Positions 22,116 to 34,110 are shown, numbered from the stretch's first letter. The stretch: 64,000 nt of DNA from Tiliqua scincoides (GCF_035046505.1 NC_089822.1:272261054-272325053); one strand, 5' to 3'. Numbers and translations are program-made. The notes: generated from the sequence alone by a model not told the origin.

Positions 22116-22849
22116 CCATTCTTACCAAGGCTCTCCACACATGACTGAGTGGAACCTGATGATTGCTGTCCTTCCTCAGAGTTCGGGGCGTGGGGATCTC
22201 TGGCCACTTCTGCCAGCCAGGAGACCAGGTCCGCTTGGGGAGCCAGAAGTCCTTCTTTGGAGAGAAGAGAGAGAGAGTTGCCCAGGGCACTTTCTCAATA
22301 CCTGTTATTGACAGAACTGCAAACCAAGCGCTATGCCCTCCTCTCTCCTCATATCTGAGAAAAGGAGGGACGAGGAGAGCTCTGAACTCCTGCCTCTGAT
22401 CTGACCTGATGATTCCTCCCCAGCCTGGCTGCTCTCCAGCCCCTTTGGATGAGGAAACAGGCAGCCACTCCCAGAGAAGCTGCTGCAGCCACCGGGAGAG
22501 GGAGAGGGAGGGGCTGTGGCCACTGCTCCCACCAGCCCCAGGCTTCCTCCCCCTGCCAGCTGCAATTCCTCCCCCTGCTCCAACTGACCAGCACAGCTCG
22601 GAGCAGCCACTGCCCAGGCAAGCGAGAGGCTGCTGCTGCTCACCCAGGCCGGCCGGCTGAAGACGGGCTGGGGGGAAGGAGAGCAGAAGGCGGGCCTTGC
22701 TCCTGGCACCCTCGCCGATCACCCCCTGCCGCTTCCGGCTTGAGCTCATGATCTGCCAGGGTAGCAGGAAGCAGGAGCTGCCCAGAAGAGCAAGGCGGAG
22801 CAACTGCTCCAGGCTGTGACGTTCTCTGCACTGGTGAAGTCCATGCAAG
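22116..22849. other. GC-rich spacer, no gene confirmed
   Basis: GC-rich with purine/pyrimidine-rich runs (GGGAGAGGGAGAGGGA near 22,495-22,510). Long frames are open on both strands, as expected for GC-rich DNA, and none shows a known motif. Confidence 0.4.
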
Positions 22850-24189
22850 TGGGGTTAGGGGGCGATAAAGAGGTCTGGCAAAAGGGACCCACCAAAGGGC
22901 TCTCCCAAAGGTGCAGCCAGTCCTACAAGCACACTCCTTGGGGAGAGTGCCTACAAGCACAATCCAGGAGAGTGCCCGCATGGCTAACCAGCCAAGTTAG
23001 AGAGGCTGTGAAGGGCAAGGAAGCTTCCTTCTGTAAATGGAAGTCTTGCCCTAATGAAGAGAATAAAAAGGAACATAAACTGTGGCAAAAGAAATGTAAG
23101 AAGGTGATAGGGGAGGCCAAGAGAGACTATGAGGAACGCATGGCCAGCAACATTAAGGGGAATAATAAAAGCTTCTTCAAATATGTTAGAAGCAGGAAAC
23201 CCGCCAGAGAAGCGGTTGGCCCTCTGGATGGTGAGGGAGGGAAAGGGGAGATAAAAGGAGACTTAGAGATGGCAGAGAAATTAAATGAGTTCTTTGCATC
23301 TGTCTTCACGGCAGAAGACCTCGGGCAGATACCGCTGCCCGAACGGCCCCTCCTAACCGAGGAGTTAAGTCAGATAGAGGTTAAAAGAGAAGATGTTTCA
23401 GACCTCATTGATAAATTAAAGATCAATAAGTCACCGGGCCCTGATGGCATCCACCCAAGGGTTATTAAGGAATTGAAGAATGAAGTTGCAGATCTCTTGA
23501 CTAAGGTATGCAACTTGTCCCTCAAAACGGCCATGGTGCCAGAAGATTGGAGGATAGCAAATGTCACGCCTATTTTTAAAAAGGGAAAGAGGGGGGACCC
23601 GGGAAACTATAGGCCGGTCAGCCTAACATCCATACCGGGTAAGATGGTGGAATGCCTCATCAAAGATAGGATCTCAAAACACATAGACGAACAGGCCTTG
23701 CTGAGGGAGAGTCAGCACGGCTTCTGTAAGGGTAAGTCTTGCCTCACGAACCTTATAGAATTCTTTGAAAAGGTCAACAGGCATGTGGATGCGGGAGAAC
23801 CCGTGGACATTATATATCTGGACTTTCAGAAGGCGTTTGACACGGTCCCTCACCAAAGGCTACTGAAAAAACTCCACAGTCAGGGAATTAGAGGACAGGT
23901 CCTCTCGTGGATTGAGAACTGGTTGGAGGCCAGGAAGCAGAGAGTGGGTGTCAATGGTCAATTTTCACAATGGAGAGAAGTGAAAAGCGGTGTGCCCCAA
24001 GGATCTGTCCTGGGACCGGTGCTTTTCAACCTCTTCATAAATGACCTGGAGACAGGGTTGAGCAGTGAAGTGGCTAAGTTTGCAGACGACACCAAACTTT
24101 TCCGAGTGGTAAAGACCAGAAGTGATTGTGAGGAGCTCCAGAAGGATCTCTCCAGACTGGCAGAATGGGCAGCAAAATGGCAGATGCGT
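22850..24189 (+). mobile_element. CR1 LINE, truncated at both ends, long open RT frame
   Basis: One frame stays open across about 1.34 kb and encodes most of a CR1 reverse transcriptase: linker KLINKSPGPDGIHPRV-type region (INKSPGPDGIHP), ANVTPIFKKGKRGDPGNYRP, IIYLDFQKAFDTV (motif A), PQGSVLGPVLFNLFINDLE and KFADDTKLF (the YADD-type catalytic box). The endonuclease is missing. Unusually for a LINE it also lacks its 3' end: CR1 sequence stops at the WQMRF codon (about 24,189) and GC-rich unrelated DNA follows. So it was cut after insertion, by deletion or rearrangement. Confidence 0.88.
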
Positions 24190-24497
24190 TTCTGGTTTCT
24201 GCCCCCACCGCCCCCCTGTGACGCGGAGCCCGCAGGTGGGAAGGGGCTGGCCAGGAAGTGCGCGGGCACAGCGCCAGGCAGAGGCTTCTCTAGGACTCGG
24301 CGTCCCTCGCCTTGACCCCTGGGCTGCTCGTCGGGTTCGCTCGCGCCCCCTGCCCGGACCCTGGCAGCCCCCTCCGTGCACGCCCTCCTCCTGCGGGGAT
24401 CGGGGGAGTGCGAGGAGCATCTGGGGGGCAGGAGGGGGGCAAAGGCAGGGAAGGAGTGGGGCGGGGCTTCGGAAGGGGGAGGAGGATGCGCGGGCAG

Positions 24498-24630
24498 CAG
24501 TGGCGTAGCTGGAGGGGGCGCAGAGCGCTGAGTTTGGCAGGGAGTCTCACCGCAGCGTGCAAAGCACTAAGTTTCGCTGGGGCCTCACCTGCAGAACTTA
24601 GCGCTTTGCCCCCCTCTAGCTACGCCACTG
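24498..24630. mobile_element. Short palindromic MITE
   Basis: 133 bp with inverted ends: CAGTGGCGTAGCTGGAGGGG at the left and CTAGCTACGCCACTG at the right. The two halves pair over much of their length, with an AGCGCTGAGTTTGGCAGG / AAGTTTCGCTGG-type repeat inside. The CAGTGGCGTAGC ends suggest a hAT-type origin; the target duplication is not clear. Confidence 0.65.
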
Positions 24631-25016
24631 AGAGTGCGTGTCAGTTCACAGTGACCCCTGCAAGCAGCAGCAATTTAAAAGTGGTGGCAATAAAATCAGG
24701 AGGAGAGCAAAAAAATCAGGCTAACTCTGCAGAGTTGCTGCTACACGAAGTAAAATCCTGGTGTGGCTTCTCTCCCTGCGAGTTCTCCTCTGGGAAGAAA
24801 AGCTTGTACTGCACATCACCTGAAGTCCTTTCCCTGCTTTTCTTTTATCTTGGTCCCCCAACAGCCCCGATTCCTTGGGGTGTAAGAAGTTTTTCCATTC
24901 CAGTTCTTGCTGCACTCTGAGTAATTCCAGAGTTTGTCTCCTGCCTGAATTCAGGCTGGAGCTTCTAGTGATACCCCAAGCATTTCTAAGTTTCTCCACT
25001 GGGTAAAGACTTCAAG

Positions 25017-25193
25017 GCCGAAATCCTAACCAATTTTCTAGCACTGACAGAAGGGCATTGCAACTCTAAGGTAAGGGAACAAACATTGCCCTACCTTGAG
25101 GAGGCCTCCCTGAGTGCCACCCAACTGCAGGATGCAGCACATGCTCCACTGGCACAGCTATGCCAGTGCTGGAAGGTTGGCTAGGACTGCACC
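25017..25193. mobile_element. MITE, copy 2 of the three-copy TIR family
   Basis: Inverted ends AAATCCTAACCAATTTTCTAGC and GCTGGAAGGTTGGCTAGGA, with AAGGTAAGGGAACAAACATT inside. More diverged than the copies at 10,613 and 29,195. Confidence 0.62.
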
Positions 25194-25730
25194 CTAACAG
25201 ACACTCAGGACCAAACTGCATCTGGCCCCAAGCCTGTCATCTGCAGACGGAGCTGTGGCCATCCTCGGACAGGACATGGCCAGGAAACGTCTCTGCTGAA
25301 ATGAAGCTGCAAAGGGAACCAGGTTGGCTGGGGCTGTGGGATCCCAAGAGGGGGAGGTTCCAAAGGCTTCCTCCTTGTCATAGTCCCACTCCCAAATTGT
25401 TTCTTGAAACAGCTGTTTGCTCCCCAGAGTGCTCAGGCCAGCCAGCCAGCCCACCCACCCCCACAGCTCCAAGATTCCCTTCTCAGCTGTCTTTGGGCAA
25501 GCAAGAGACACCTCCACCCCCTTCTTCGGGCCCACTGATTGCCTTAAAGTCATGTGCAATTTGACCCTCAGCTAAGAACACCAGTTGAAACACCCCCTCT
25601 GTGCCCAGCACTGATGTGGTTTGTCTCATAAATGATGCGCCTTAACTTATCACAAAAGGATCTGCTCCACGATGGCTGTTCTTATGTTCTTTCTGAAGTT
25701 CTTTCCGTACTTGGATCACTGATTTGGTTT

Positions 25731-25809
25731 CAAGCCAGGGGGGCATCTTTCGTGGAAAATAAATCTTGAGCTCTTGCTGAAGCTTCCACACGCACACACA
25801 CACACACAC

Positions 25810-25854
<45 letters not shown>

Positions 25855-26010
25855 AGTATTCATCTGGTTTCTCCCGAAGGTGCATTCTTCAATGGATATT
25901 CACAATTTGCGGTTGCACTTCCCAGCATAGGAACCTAAGAAGAGCCCCACTCGATCAGGCCAAGGCCCATCTAATCCAGCTTCCTGCATCTCACAGTGGC
26001 CACCAGATGC
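25731..26010. repeat. Direct repeat, copy B, with (CA)n tract
   Basis: Partner of 21,386-21,708. The simple-sequence tract has become a (CA)n microsatellite at about 25,788-25,853. The CR1 tail continues to about 26,190 here, showing more of the CR1 3' end than copy A. Confidence 0.75.
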
Positions 26011-26485
26011 CTCAGGTAGCACCCAAAATGACAACATATCTGCATCCTGGTGCCACTCCTTTGCATGTGGCAGTCAAAGAGGCTACCTCTAAAGCCCAGA
26101 AGTTGCAGTCATGACTTGTGGCCTGTGATGGACTTTTCATCCATAAATCTGTCCAGTTCCCTTTTAAAGACATCTAGTTCAGGTCCCAAAGCCTGGTGTG
26201 AAGCCCAGCTGAAAGAGATCCAGGTGTGAGCTTAGCAGAGCTTCAGGGGGATCCCTGATTTTTGTTTAAAAGTAAAATCCTTAAATAAAAGCCCTTCAGC
26301 CTACTGCCACAGAGGAGGAGGCTGGGCCAGAAGCTGAGAGCTGCTCATGGCTGGTTCTCCGACGGAAGCACGTAATGTCACCTCTTCTCAACAGTGTGCA
26401 GTGAAATGGGACAAGGCTTGGGGAATCTCGTTCTCTCTCCCCCTCCTCTGTTTGTTCCCTGCCTAGGAGTGACTGTTCCTCCAGA

Positions 26486-26560
26486 TCATAAGAACATAAG
26501 AGCAACCCCACTGGATAAGGCCATAGGCCCATCTAGTCCAGCTTCCTGTATCTCACAGGA
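26486..26560 (-). mobile_element. CR1 LINE tail, very short
   Basis: About 75 bp of CR1 3' end (CATAAGAACATAAGAGCAAC to TGTATCTCACAGG on the plus strand). Confidence 0.7.
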
Positions 26561-26968
26561 GAAGGTTAAAGATCAAGCCCAGCCTCTCTGAAGAATTGCA
26601 AGGGCCATGTTGGACTGGAAGCTGCCTCAGCCGTTCATCCCAGTAGGACATGATCATAAGACTTAGAAAGTTTCTCCCTGAGATAAGGTTAAAACTCTTT
26701 ATGAAATGCTTTTGATGGAGAAATTATCAGCTGTGTTACCTGTATCTGGTAACTGTGACAGTAAGGGCACAATCCAAACATTGCCATTAAGCACGTTTGC
26801 GCCTCCTCGAGGGGAAACCAGGCCGGTGCTCCGAGAAGTTTTGTGTGATTTTATTATGAACTGACAAGCACGTTTGCGCCTCCTCAGGAGGAAACTGCGC
26901 CAGCACACAGAGGTGTGCTGGAGCATGGAGTCTGCATCCCGCCTCCTTGCAAGACCTTCATTCATTCA
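26561..26968. other. Spacer stretch, no gene seen
   Basis: Contains a short duplicated word, AAGCACGTTTGCGCCTCCTC, at about 26,790 and 26,870. No coding or element ends recognised. Confidence 0.4.
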
Positions 26969-26979
26969 TATAAGTTCCA

Positions 26980-28688
26980 AGTAGTTGGCAACCTTCAGTC
27001 TTGAAAGACTATGGTATCGCGCTCTGAAAGGTGGTTCTGGAACAGCGTCTAGTGTGGCTGAAAAGGCCAATTCGGGAGTGACAATCCCTTCCACACTGGG
27101 AGCAAGTGCAGTCTGTCCCTGACCTGTCTCCCTGGCTATGGGCCTTCCTTCTTTGCCTCTTAGCCTCAGACTGTTGGCCAAGTGTCTCTTCAAACTGGGA
27201 AAGGCCATGTTGCACAGCCTGCCTCCAAGCGGGTCGCTCAGAGGCCAGGGTTTCCCACTTGTTGAGGTCCATTCCTAAGGCCTTCAGATCCCTCTTGCAG
27301 ATATCCTTGTATCGCAGATGTGGTCTACCTGTAGGGCGCTTTCCTTGCACGAGTTCTCCATAGAGGAGATCCTTTGGGATCTGGCCATCATCCATTCTCA
27401 CGACATGATCGAGCCAACGCAGGCGTCTCTGTTTCAGTAGTGCATACATGCTAGGGATTCCAGCACGTTCCAGGACTGTCAAAGACTTCGCATTGATACG
27501 AGCAAGACCCGGGATCAGAGAAAAGTGGAGGAATTTGCACGAGCGCTTGAGGAATCTCTTCCAGGCCCGGTCGATGCAAACGCATCCAACAGATGGGAAC
27601 ATTTCAAGAATGCCGTTTACAACAACGCCTTGTCCATATTTGGCAAGAAGACCAACAAGACGGCAGACTGGTTTGAAGCCCACTCTGAGGAGGTGACACC
27701 AGTCATTGAGGAAAAGAGGAGAGCTCAAGCAGCATACAAGGCCTTTCTCAGTGTGCGCAACCTGCAGGTCCTCCGAGGTGCTTGCAGCAAAGTCCAGCAG
27801 ACTGCCAGGAGATGTGCTAACGACTACTGGCTCCAGCTCTGTTTCGAGATACAGATAGCAGCTGACATGGGCAACATCAAGGGGATGTATGATGGTATCA
27901 AGCAGGCCCTAGGTCCAACACAGAAGAAAAGTGCCCCTCTGAAGTCTGCCGCAGGCGAGGTCATCCAGGATCGGGCGCAGCAGATGGAACGCTGGGTGCA
28001 GCACTACTCTGAGCTATATTCCAGAGAAAATGTAGTCACCGAAGAAGCACTGAACAACATTGAGTGCCTGCCTGTGCTGGAGGAGCTTGACAGTGAACCA
28101 ACCCTAGAAGAACTTCACATGGCCCTGGACTCTCTTGCCTTTGGCAAGGCACCTGGAAAAGACAGCATCCCTGCTGAAGTCCTAAAGTGCTGCAAAGAGA
28201 TCATCATCACTGAGCTGCATGAAATCCTTTGTTTTTGCTGGAGAGAAGGTGGAGTACCTCAAGACATGAGGGATGCAAACATCATCACGCTGTACAAGAA
28301 CAAAGGCGACAGGGGTGACTGCAACAACTACCGTGGCATCTCTCTCCTTAGCGTTGTAGGAAAGTTGTTTGCCCAAGTTGCACTAAAGAGGCTCCAGGTA
28401 CTTGCAGAGAGCGTTTATCCAGAATCACAGTGTGGATTCCGAGCCAACAGGTCCACCACTGATATGGTATTCTCCCTTAGACAACTGCAGGAGAAATGCA
28501 GGGAACAACGAGAGCCACTCTTTATAGCCTTCATAGATCTCACAAAGGCTTTCGACCTGGTCAGCAGGGATGGCCTCTTCAAGATTCTCCCCAAGATTGG
28601 ATGTCCACCCAGGCTCCTCAGCATCATCAGATCCTTCCACAAGGACATGAAGGGCACTGTTGTCTTTGATGGCTCCACATCAGACCCC
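26980..28688. mobile_element. RTE-like LINE with internal inversion (twin priming)
   Basis: 26,980-27,479 is the LINE 3' end on the minus strand (C-terminal zinc finger and conserved tail). 27,480-28,688 is LINE sequence on the plus strand, matching 53,266-54,466 of the full-length copy, from IDTSKTRDQ to the DGSTSDP motif including the catalytic-domain start FIDLTKAFDLV. The whole unit is flanked by an 11-bp target duplication TATAAGTTCCA (26,969-26,979 and 28,689-28,699). One insertion with head-to-head halves and one flanking duplication is the known signature of twin priming. About 0.68 kb of LINE sequence is lost at the inner joint. The plus-strand part is open for some 390 codons. Confidence 0.9.
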
Positions 28689-28890
28689 TATAAGTTCCAT
28701 CTCTAATATATTCATTTATGTCAATTTATTCAAATTTGAAATGTAAATTAATTCTTTTTTTTTCTCGGCCCCCGACACAGTGTCAGAGGGATAATGTGGC
28801 CCTCCTGCCAAAAAGTATGGACATCCCTGGCCAAGAGTGAAGAGTGAAGCGTTTGGTACATTTTGTGTCCTTCCTCCCCCCTCCCCCGCC

Positions 28891-28960
28891 TATTGTATTG
28901 GCAACCTTCAGTCTCGAAAGACTATGGTAACGCGCTCTGAAAGGTGGTTCTGGCACAGCG
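28891..28960 (-). mobile_element. 70-bp RTE-like LINE 3' end
   Basis: Only the last 70 bp of the LINE, flanked by a 9-bp target duplication TCCCCCGCC (28,882-28,890 and 28,961-28,969). A bona fide but extremely truncated insertion. Confidence 0.82.
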
Positions 28961-29194
28961 TCCCCCGCCATTTACCACATTTATAGATCACCTTTTTGCC
29001 TTGTTGTGCCTGTCAGTGAAAACGTGGAAAATGACACCACTTCAGTCTGTGCACATTTTTTCCAGTATTTATTTGTGAGCTGTCGGGTGTGTAATATAAA
29101 AAATGTAGAGAGGGTCCCAGCAACGTGTGTTTGAAGCTGACGGTGGTCTCCATATCCCTTAAATTGGATTCAGAGCAGAATAAAGTGACTGAGA

Positions 29195-29370
29195 GCCCAA
29201 CCCAATCCAATTTTCCAACGGCGGTGCAACTGTGCCAATGGGGCATGCACTGCATCTTGTGGTGGGGCAGCAGTCACAGTGGCCTCCTTGAGGTGTGGGA
29301 ACACTTGTTCCCTTACCTTGGGGCTGCATTGCGGCTGCACCGGTGCTGGAAAATTGGATAGGATGGGGCC
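29195..29370. mobile_element. MITE, copy 3 of the three-copy TIR family
   Basis: Ends CCCAATCCAATTTTCCAACG and GGAAAATTGGATAGGATGGGG form the terminal inverted repeat. Best-preserved ends of the three copies. Confidence 0.7.
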
Positions 29371-29514
29371 GTCAATGAATAAGTCAAGGTGACCTAAATG
29401 CAGTATTTAGAAATTTAATGGTACATACATCATTCTTAATACTACCTGTATGGGGGGAGGGAGCTGAACCAAAAATAGTACCATACACAAGCTAAGCAAA
29501 GCACTTCTCCCTCA

Positions 29515-30115
29515 ACCTTGCCTGCGGCAGACTTCAGAGGGGCAGTTTTCTTGTGTTGGACCTAGGGCCAACTTGAAACCATCATACATCCCCCTGATTT
29601 TGCCTGTGTCAGCTGCTATCTGTATCTGGGAACAGAGCTGGATCCAGTAGTCATTAGCACATCGGCCAGGCCTGGAAGAGATTCCTCAAGTGCAAATTCC
29701 TCCACTTTTCTCTGATCCTGGGCCTTGCTGGTGTCAATGTGAGGTCTTCCTTCCTTTTTTGTGTGATACAGTTTCACTCTGCTGCACACCAGGGAGTGGC
29801 CAGTGTCGCAGGCAGCACCCTGATAACTGCATGTGATCTTGACGCTGCGAAGGCTGGAGCGTCTGGTGAGAATCAGGTCGAGCTGGTGCCAGTGCTTTCA
29901 TCTTGGGTGTCTTCAACAGTCTCTTTGTTGGGGCTTTGTGTTGAAGAAGGTGTTGCTGACGCAGAGGCCTTGATGACAGCAAAATTCCAGCAGGCGTTGG
30001 CCCTTTTCGTTCATCTTCCGAGTGCCGAACCGGCCTAAGCAAGTGGGCCACGAACTGTGATCAGCACCAACTCTAGCATTGAAATAGTCAAGGATGAACA
30101 ATGGCTCCTTTTGGG
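29515..30115 (-). mobile_element. RTE-like LINE endonuclease-region fragment
   Basis: Minus-strand reading gives YFNARVGADHSSWPTCLGRF, FCCHQGLCVSNTFFNTKPQ and downstream sequence of the same LINE family, matching about 52,890-53,730 of the full-length copy with an internal loss of about 0.25 kb near 29,665. It has no 3' tail, so it was probably broken after insertion. Confidence 0.8.
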
Positions 30116-31028
30116 GGATTTTCCAGGATTTTCTTCCAGGATTTTACAATTATGGTATTATTCCATAATAATACAATATATATGTTGTATGTATGTATGT
30201 ACACCAATATAATTATTAATTAATTAATTAATAATAATTAACCGTAATAGTAATTACTGTATATTAATATAGTAATCCTAATAATGATGGCATTATCAGA
30301 AAATCAGATTTAATCAGATTTAAAAGATTTTGGTGCCTAGTGGTGCTACCCCCCATGCACATCACCCGGTTCAGCCTGCACCCCCCAGTGAGGCCACTGC
30401 ACAGCCATTCCCAACTCCAGATCACAAAGTCTTTTCTCAGCACGCGAATGAGCTGCTTTCCCACAGCATAGAAAACGGACACCACCAGGCCCCAGACGGT
30501 ATCGGGCAGAGCCCTACTTTCCGCCCTTCCACCAGAGTGACACTTTTCTGTGTCACACGGATTTTCTAAGGTACGGATTGCAGGGATGGGAAAACCCAGT
30601 GCGGCTTGACTCAAGTCGAGTTGACGAGTCACCGCCCCGCCCCTGCAAAAAAGTCTCATAAAGGGGCATGTTCCAAGCCTCCGAGTCACCCTTTAGTGAC
30701 TCTCATGGACTCAAGTCGAGTTGCCCTCTTTAAAACGCCTGCTGCGGAAAAAACGGGGCTGCTGCTGAGGGGTGCGTGTGTGTTGGAGTTCTCTTTACTC
30801 ACTCCCCTGCTGCCCCCATTCATCTGTAACAGGGCGGAAGGGGGTAGGAGGCAGTGGCGTCACTAGGGTTTGCGTCACCCGGTGCGGGAGGCCAGCACGT
30901 CACCCCCCATAATGGACCTCCTCCCATGCAGTGGGTGGGGCAATGATCCTGAGGTGTGGGTGTGGTGATGTATCATTGCTCTGCCCCACATCACTGCCCC
31001 CACTTCATTTAAAATTGCACCTTTAAAT
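30116..31028. repeat. AT-rich simple sequence and shared repeat blocks
   Basis: 30,165-30,300 is AT-rich low-complexity DNA (ATGT and TAAT repeats). 30,310-30,545 is the inverse of 10,300-10,535. 30,590-30,720 contains CTCAAGTCGAGTTGACGAG and a second ACTCAAGTCGAGTTG, typical of hAT-like ends. 30,760-30,860 also occurs in the right arm at 50,140-50,235. 30,850-31,025 (GTGGCGTCACTAGGGTTTGC onward) looks like another dispersed repeat. No coding sequence. Confidence 0.5.
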
Positions 31029-32575
31029 TGTTGCAAGGCCAAAGGGCCACTCAAATAAGCAACTCAGTACACAGGGTGAAGATTCACAGGCTTTATTGAA
31101 TTGTATACAATTGGTCCATGGGACTCTGGTCGCAAAGCATGGACCCCTATTGACCAGTGTGTTTTAACTTTTATACTTTACAATCTGTTTGTCTGAACAT
31201 CCAGACTTTTCATTCGCTGAAGGTTTGACATCAAAAATGGGGCACAATTTTAATAGGGCACAGATAACATCATTTACTTACAAGATGGAGGATAGGTGGG
31301 CATCAAGTAAGCAAAACCATTGATTGGCTCTTATTTACATACCGGTTGGGTTTCATTCCAAAACTTTGCTAAAATTATACAATTTCCAACAATTCTTAAA
31401 ACCAGTAGGGTTCACTGTCATCCCATCTTTATTTAGAACTAACCCTTACTCACTTTTATTAATCTAATTATGAACTTCTTTAAGAAAATAAGTTTTTATA
31501 CCATCTTTATTAAGAGAACATACAAACACTTAAATATGAGTGTGTAGGCCCTAATTTGGTAGAACTCTTAACCCATGTACTCTGTACTCTGTACTCTCTT
31601 GGCAACTTCCTGCTCTTAATTTTCATGAACCTACTACTAACTTTCTCTCCCTTCATAACACTAAACTGCTTCTCTTCTCTGTACCTGCTTATTAAACTCT
31701 TCCTTTTGGTTTCATCAAACACTATGGGGCTTTCTGCTAACTTCTGTTAAGCAAAGTCCCTTTTGGACTTGCCTCTTCTCCATGTTTTAATTCTATATGT
31801 GACCTGTCACCTTTGGACATCTTTAAGGGATGTATTCTTTTGAGGGATGTGTAGTGGTGTATTTTAATACAAAACAAATTAAACTTTTATTGTAGAAAGG
31901 GCTCCTAATAAGAAAGCCTTTTCTTATTTACCTTTAACTGAATTTCAGCTCCCTCTGTCAGTTACAGCCCAGACAGAGTCTTTTTTGGGATATTTTGCCT
32001 TATCTGCTTGTCTAACTGGTTTCTGCAGGTGTTTGCATGTTTGTCCTGCCAACAAATAACTCTGTCCTTGTAATGTTGCAAAGCAGCATCTCTTGGTACC
32101 ACTTTCTGCTGCTAAGACAAGAGTGTTATCTTTTGAGAAGTAACTTTATACTACATACCAAAATTTCCCTGTGAGACAGACTCATAATTAGAGCGGGAAT
32201 GGCTTTTCACCTTCCTATGTATTTTATGCTTTGATCAAACTTTTAATGAAATCAGGCAATTAAATTTTACTCTGATAGCTACTATGCCTTTATATATGTT
32301 GATTACACCTTTCAAAGAATAAAGACTAAATATTTATATTGGTTTTTTCTCTTTGGAAACTTTGAGGAATAAACTAGTGTCTTCTCACACTTGGCATGGA
32401 ATCTTGTACGCCTGCCAATTTTGCCTGTCTCGCTCAGAAATGTATCATTTTGTGAGACTGGCCTCTCAGACTATCTCTTGTGACGTTTTCTGTGCTTTTA
32501 ATAACCAGGCAGTTGGCAATTTGCCAAAATTAGCCATGACTGGCAAGCCACTCTCTCTAATCCACAACTTTCCTG
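31029..32575 (-). mobile_element. Possible LTR (fossil), outer end uncertain
   Basis: On the minus strand the sequence ends AATAAAGCCTGTGAATCTTC followed after about 45 bases by CCCTTTGGCCTTGCAACA at 31,029, which looks like the R-U5 end of a retroviral-type LTR with its polyadenylation signal. The other end is not certain; a TG...CA unit with an AAAT duplication would reach 32,575, but a 4-base match in AT-rich DNA is weak. No internal retroviral gene recognised. Appears to sit in the repeat at 30,850-31,028. Confidence 0.35.
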
Positions 32576-33852
32576 CAAAATGGGCATAATAATACCAACA
32601 TACCCTATATATTTGTTATAGACCAATATTGCTCCTCCTTTGTGTACTGTAGATCTCACAGATAAACCTGCTGTTGCTTCCCTAAAGTGGAGGGAGGGGT
32701 AAGATGGCGGAGGAGCAACAGTGCCTAGATTTAGCTCCTGCTTCTGTTAAGATAAATGAAGCCATAAACAAGATAAAAAATGACTCCATATACACTAATG
32801 TGGGGAAGAGCTTGAAGAAAAGATGAAATACTATCAGTCCTGGTGAGGAGAAGGAGGAAAAGGAGAGAAAAAAGAAACAGCTCAGAATTGGAAGCTTCTT
32901 TCCTTCCAAGAGGGCTACAAAGACTTTGAGTACATCTATAGCAGCGTCTAACAACAGCTCTATGTGTCAAGAAGCTGAGTCCTGTCTGCTAAATGCTAAC
33001 TTAAATGAATCAACTTATCTCAAATCAATAAGCATTTTGAAAGCAGAGAATATTAGAAAGAATAAATCTCCAGGACGGGACGCAAATAGCCAAAAGGCAA
33101 TAAATGCTCCTTCCCCACATCTAAATTGCTCCATAGTATGTCTGAGTGAAATGTGTTTCTTATCTGCAGAGACTCTGATCGTGTTATTGGGGAAAATTAG
33201 TAAAATGGAAAGGCAATTAGAAGCCTTAAGCCAAACACGTGTTTATCAAAGAGGAAAGGAGGACGCCATTGCCCCACATCCTCCAGCTTCCAAACATGAA
33301 AGAGTCCAAAGAGTACTGCAAACAAAGCAAGTTTTAATTTGTTTCCCCAAAAAAGACACCCAGCTCTGGACAACCAAGAAAAGAATTCTTTCCTCCCTGA
33401 TAAAACTAATGAATAGAGATATTGCTCCAGCAGAGTTAATCCATTTTCATTTTTTGCCTTTGCAAAATTATAATAAAAGACTGCTTTTAGATTTTAAATC
33501 AGCAGATATTCCTTTGCAACTTTTGCATTTATCCCAACATCTAAGAAGATATGGTATATTTCCACAAAGAGTATTCAAAGAGCATGGGGTTAAAGTCCTT
33601 GCCAGAACTAAAAAAGTTAATTATGCCTCCATTCCAACATTAACCACAGGTATAGCTGCAGGGGAGACTGGACCTGATAAGAAGGATAAATGGCGAGTGA
33701 ACAGCCCCTGTAGATTAGATAGAACTCATCCTGAGAAACAGGATGAACTTTCAGAGCTTCCCAAACTTAGAAATAAACTGAACCATCTATTAATGCCGAA
33801 AAGGAAAAGAGTGCATGAGGAAATCCTGGCTTCCTTCCAAGATAAGAGAACT

Positions 33853-34110
<258 letters not shown>

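Noticed and set aside
22108-22848. 246-codon minus-strand frame in GC-rich DNA
   Set aside because: GC-rich sequence keeps several frames open on both strands; no protein motif, and low-complexity composition.
28770-28835. hAT end near AAAAAGTATGGACATCCCTG
   Set aside because: Looks like one end of a hAT-type element, but no matching second end or target duplication was found.
31029-32575. Complete LTR with both ends and an AAAT duplication
   Set aside because: Only the polyadenylation-signal end is convincing; the far end rests on four AT-rich bases, so it is listed only at low confidence.
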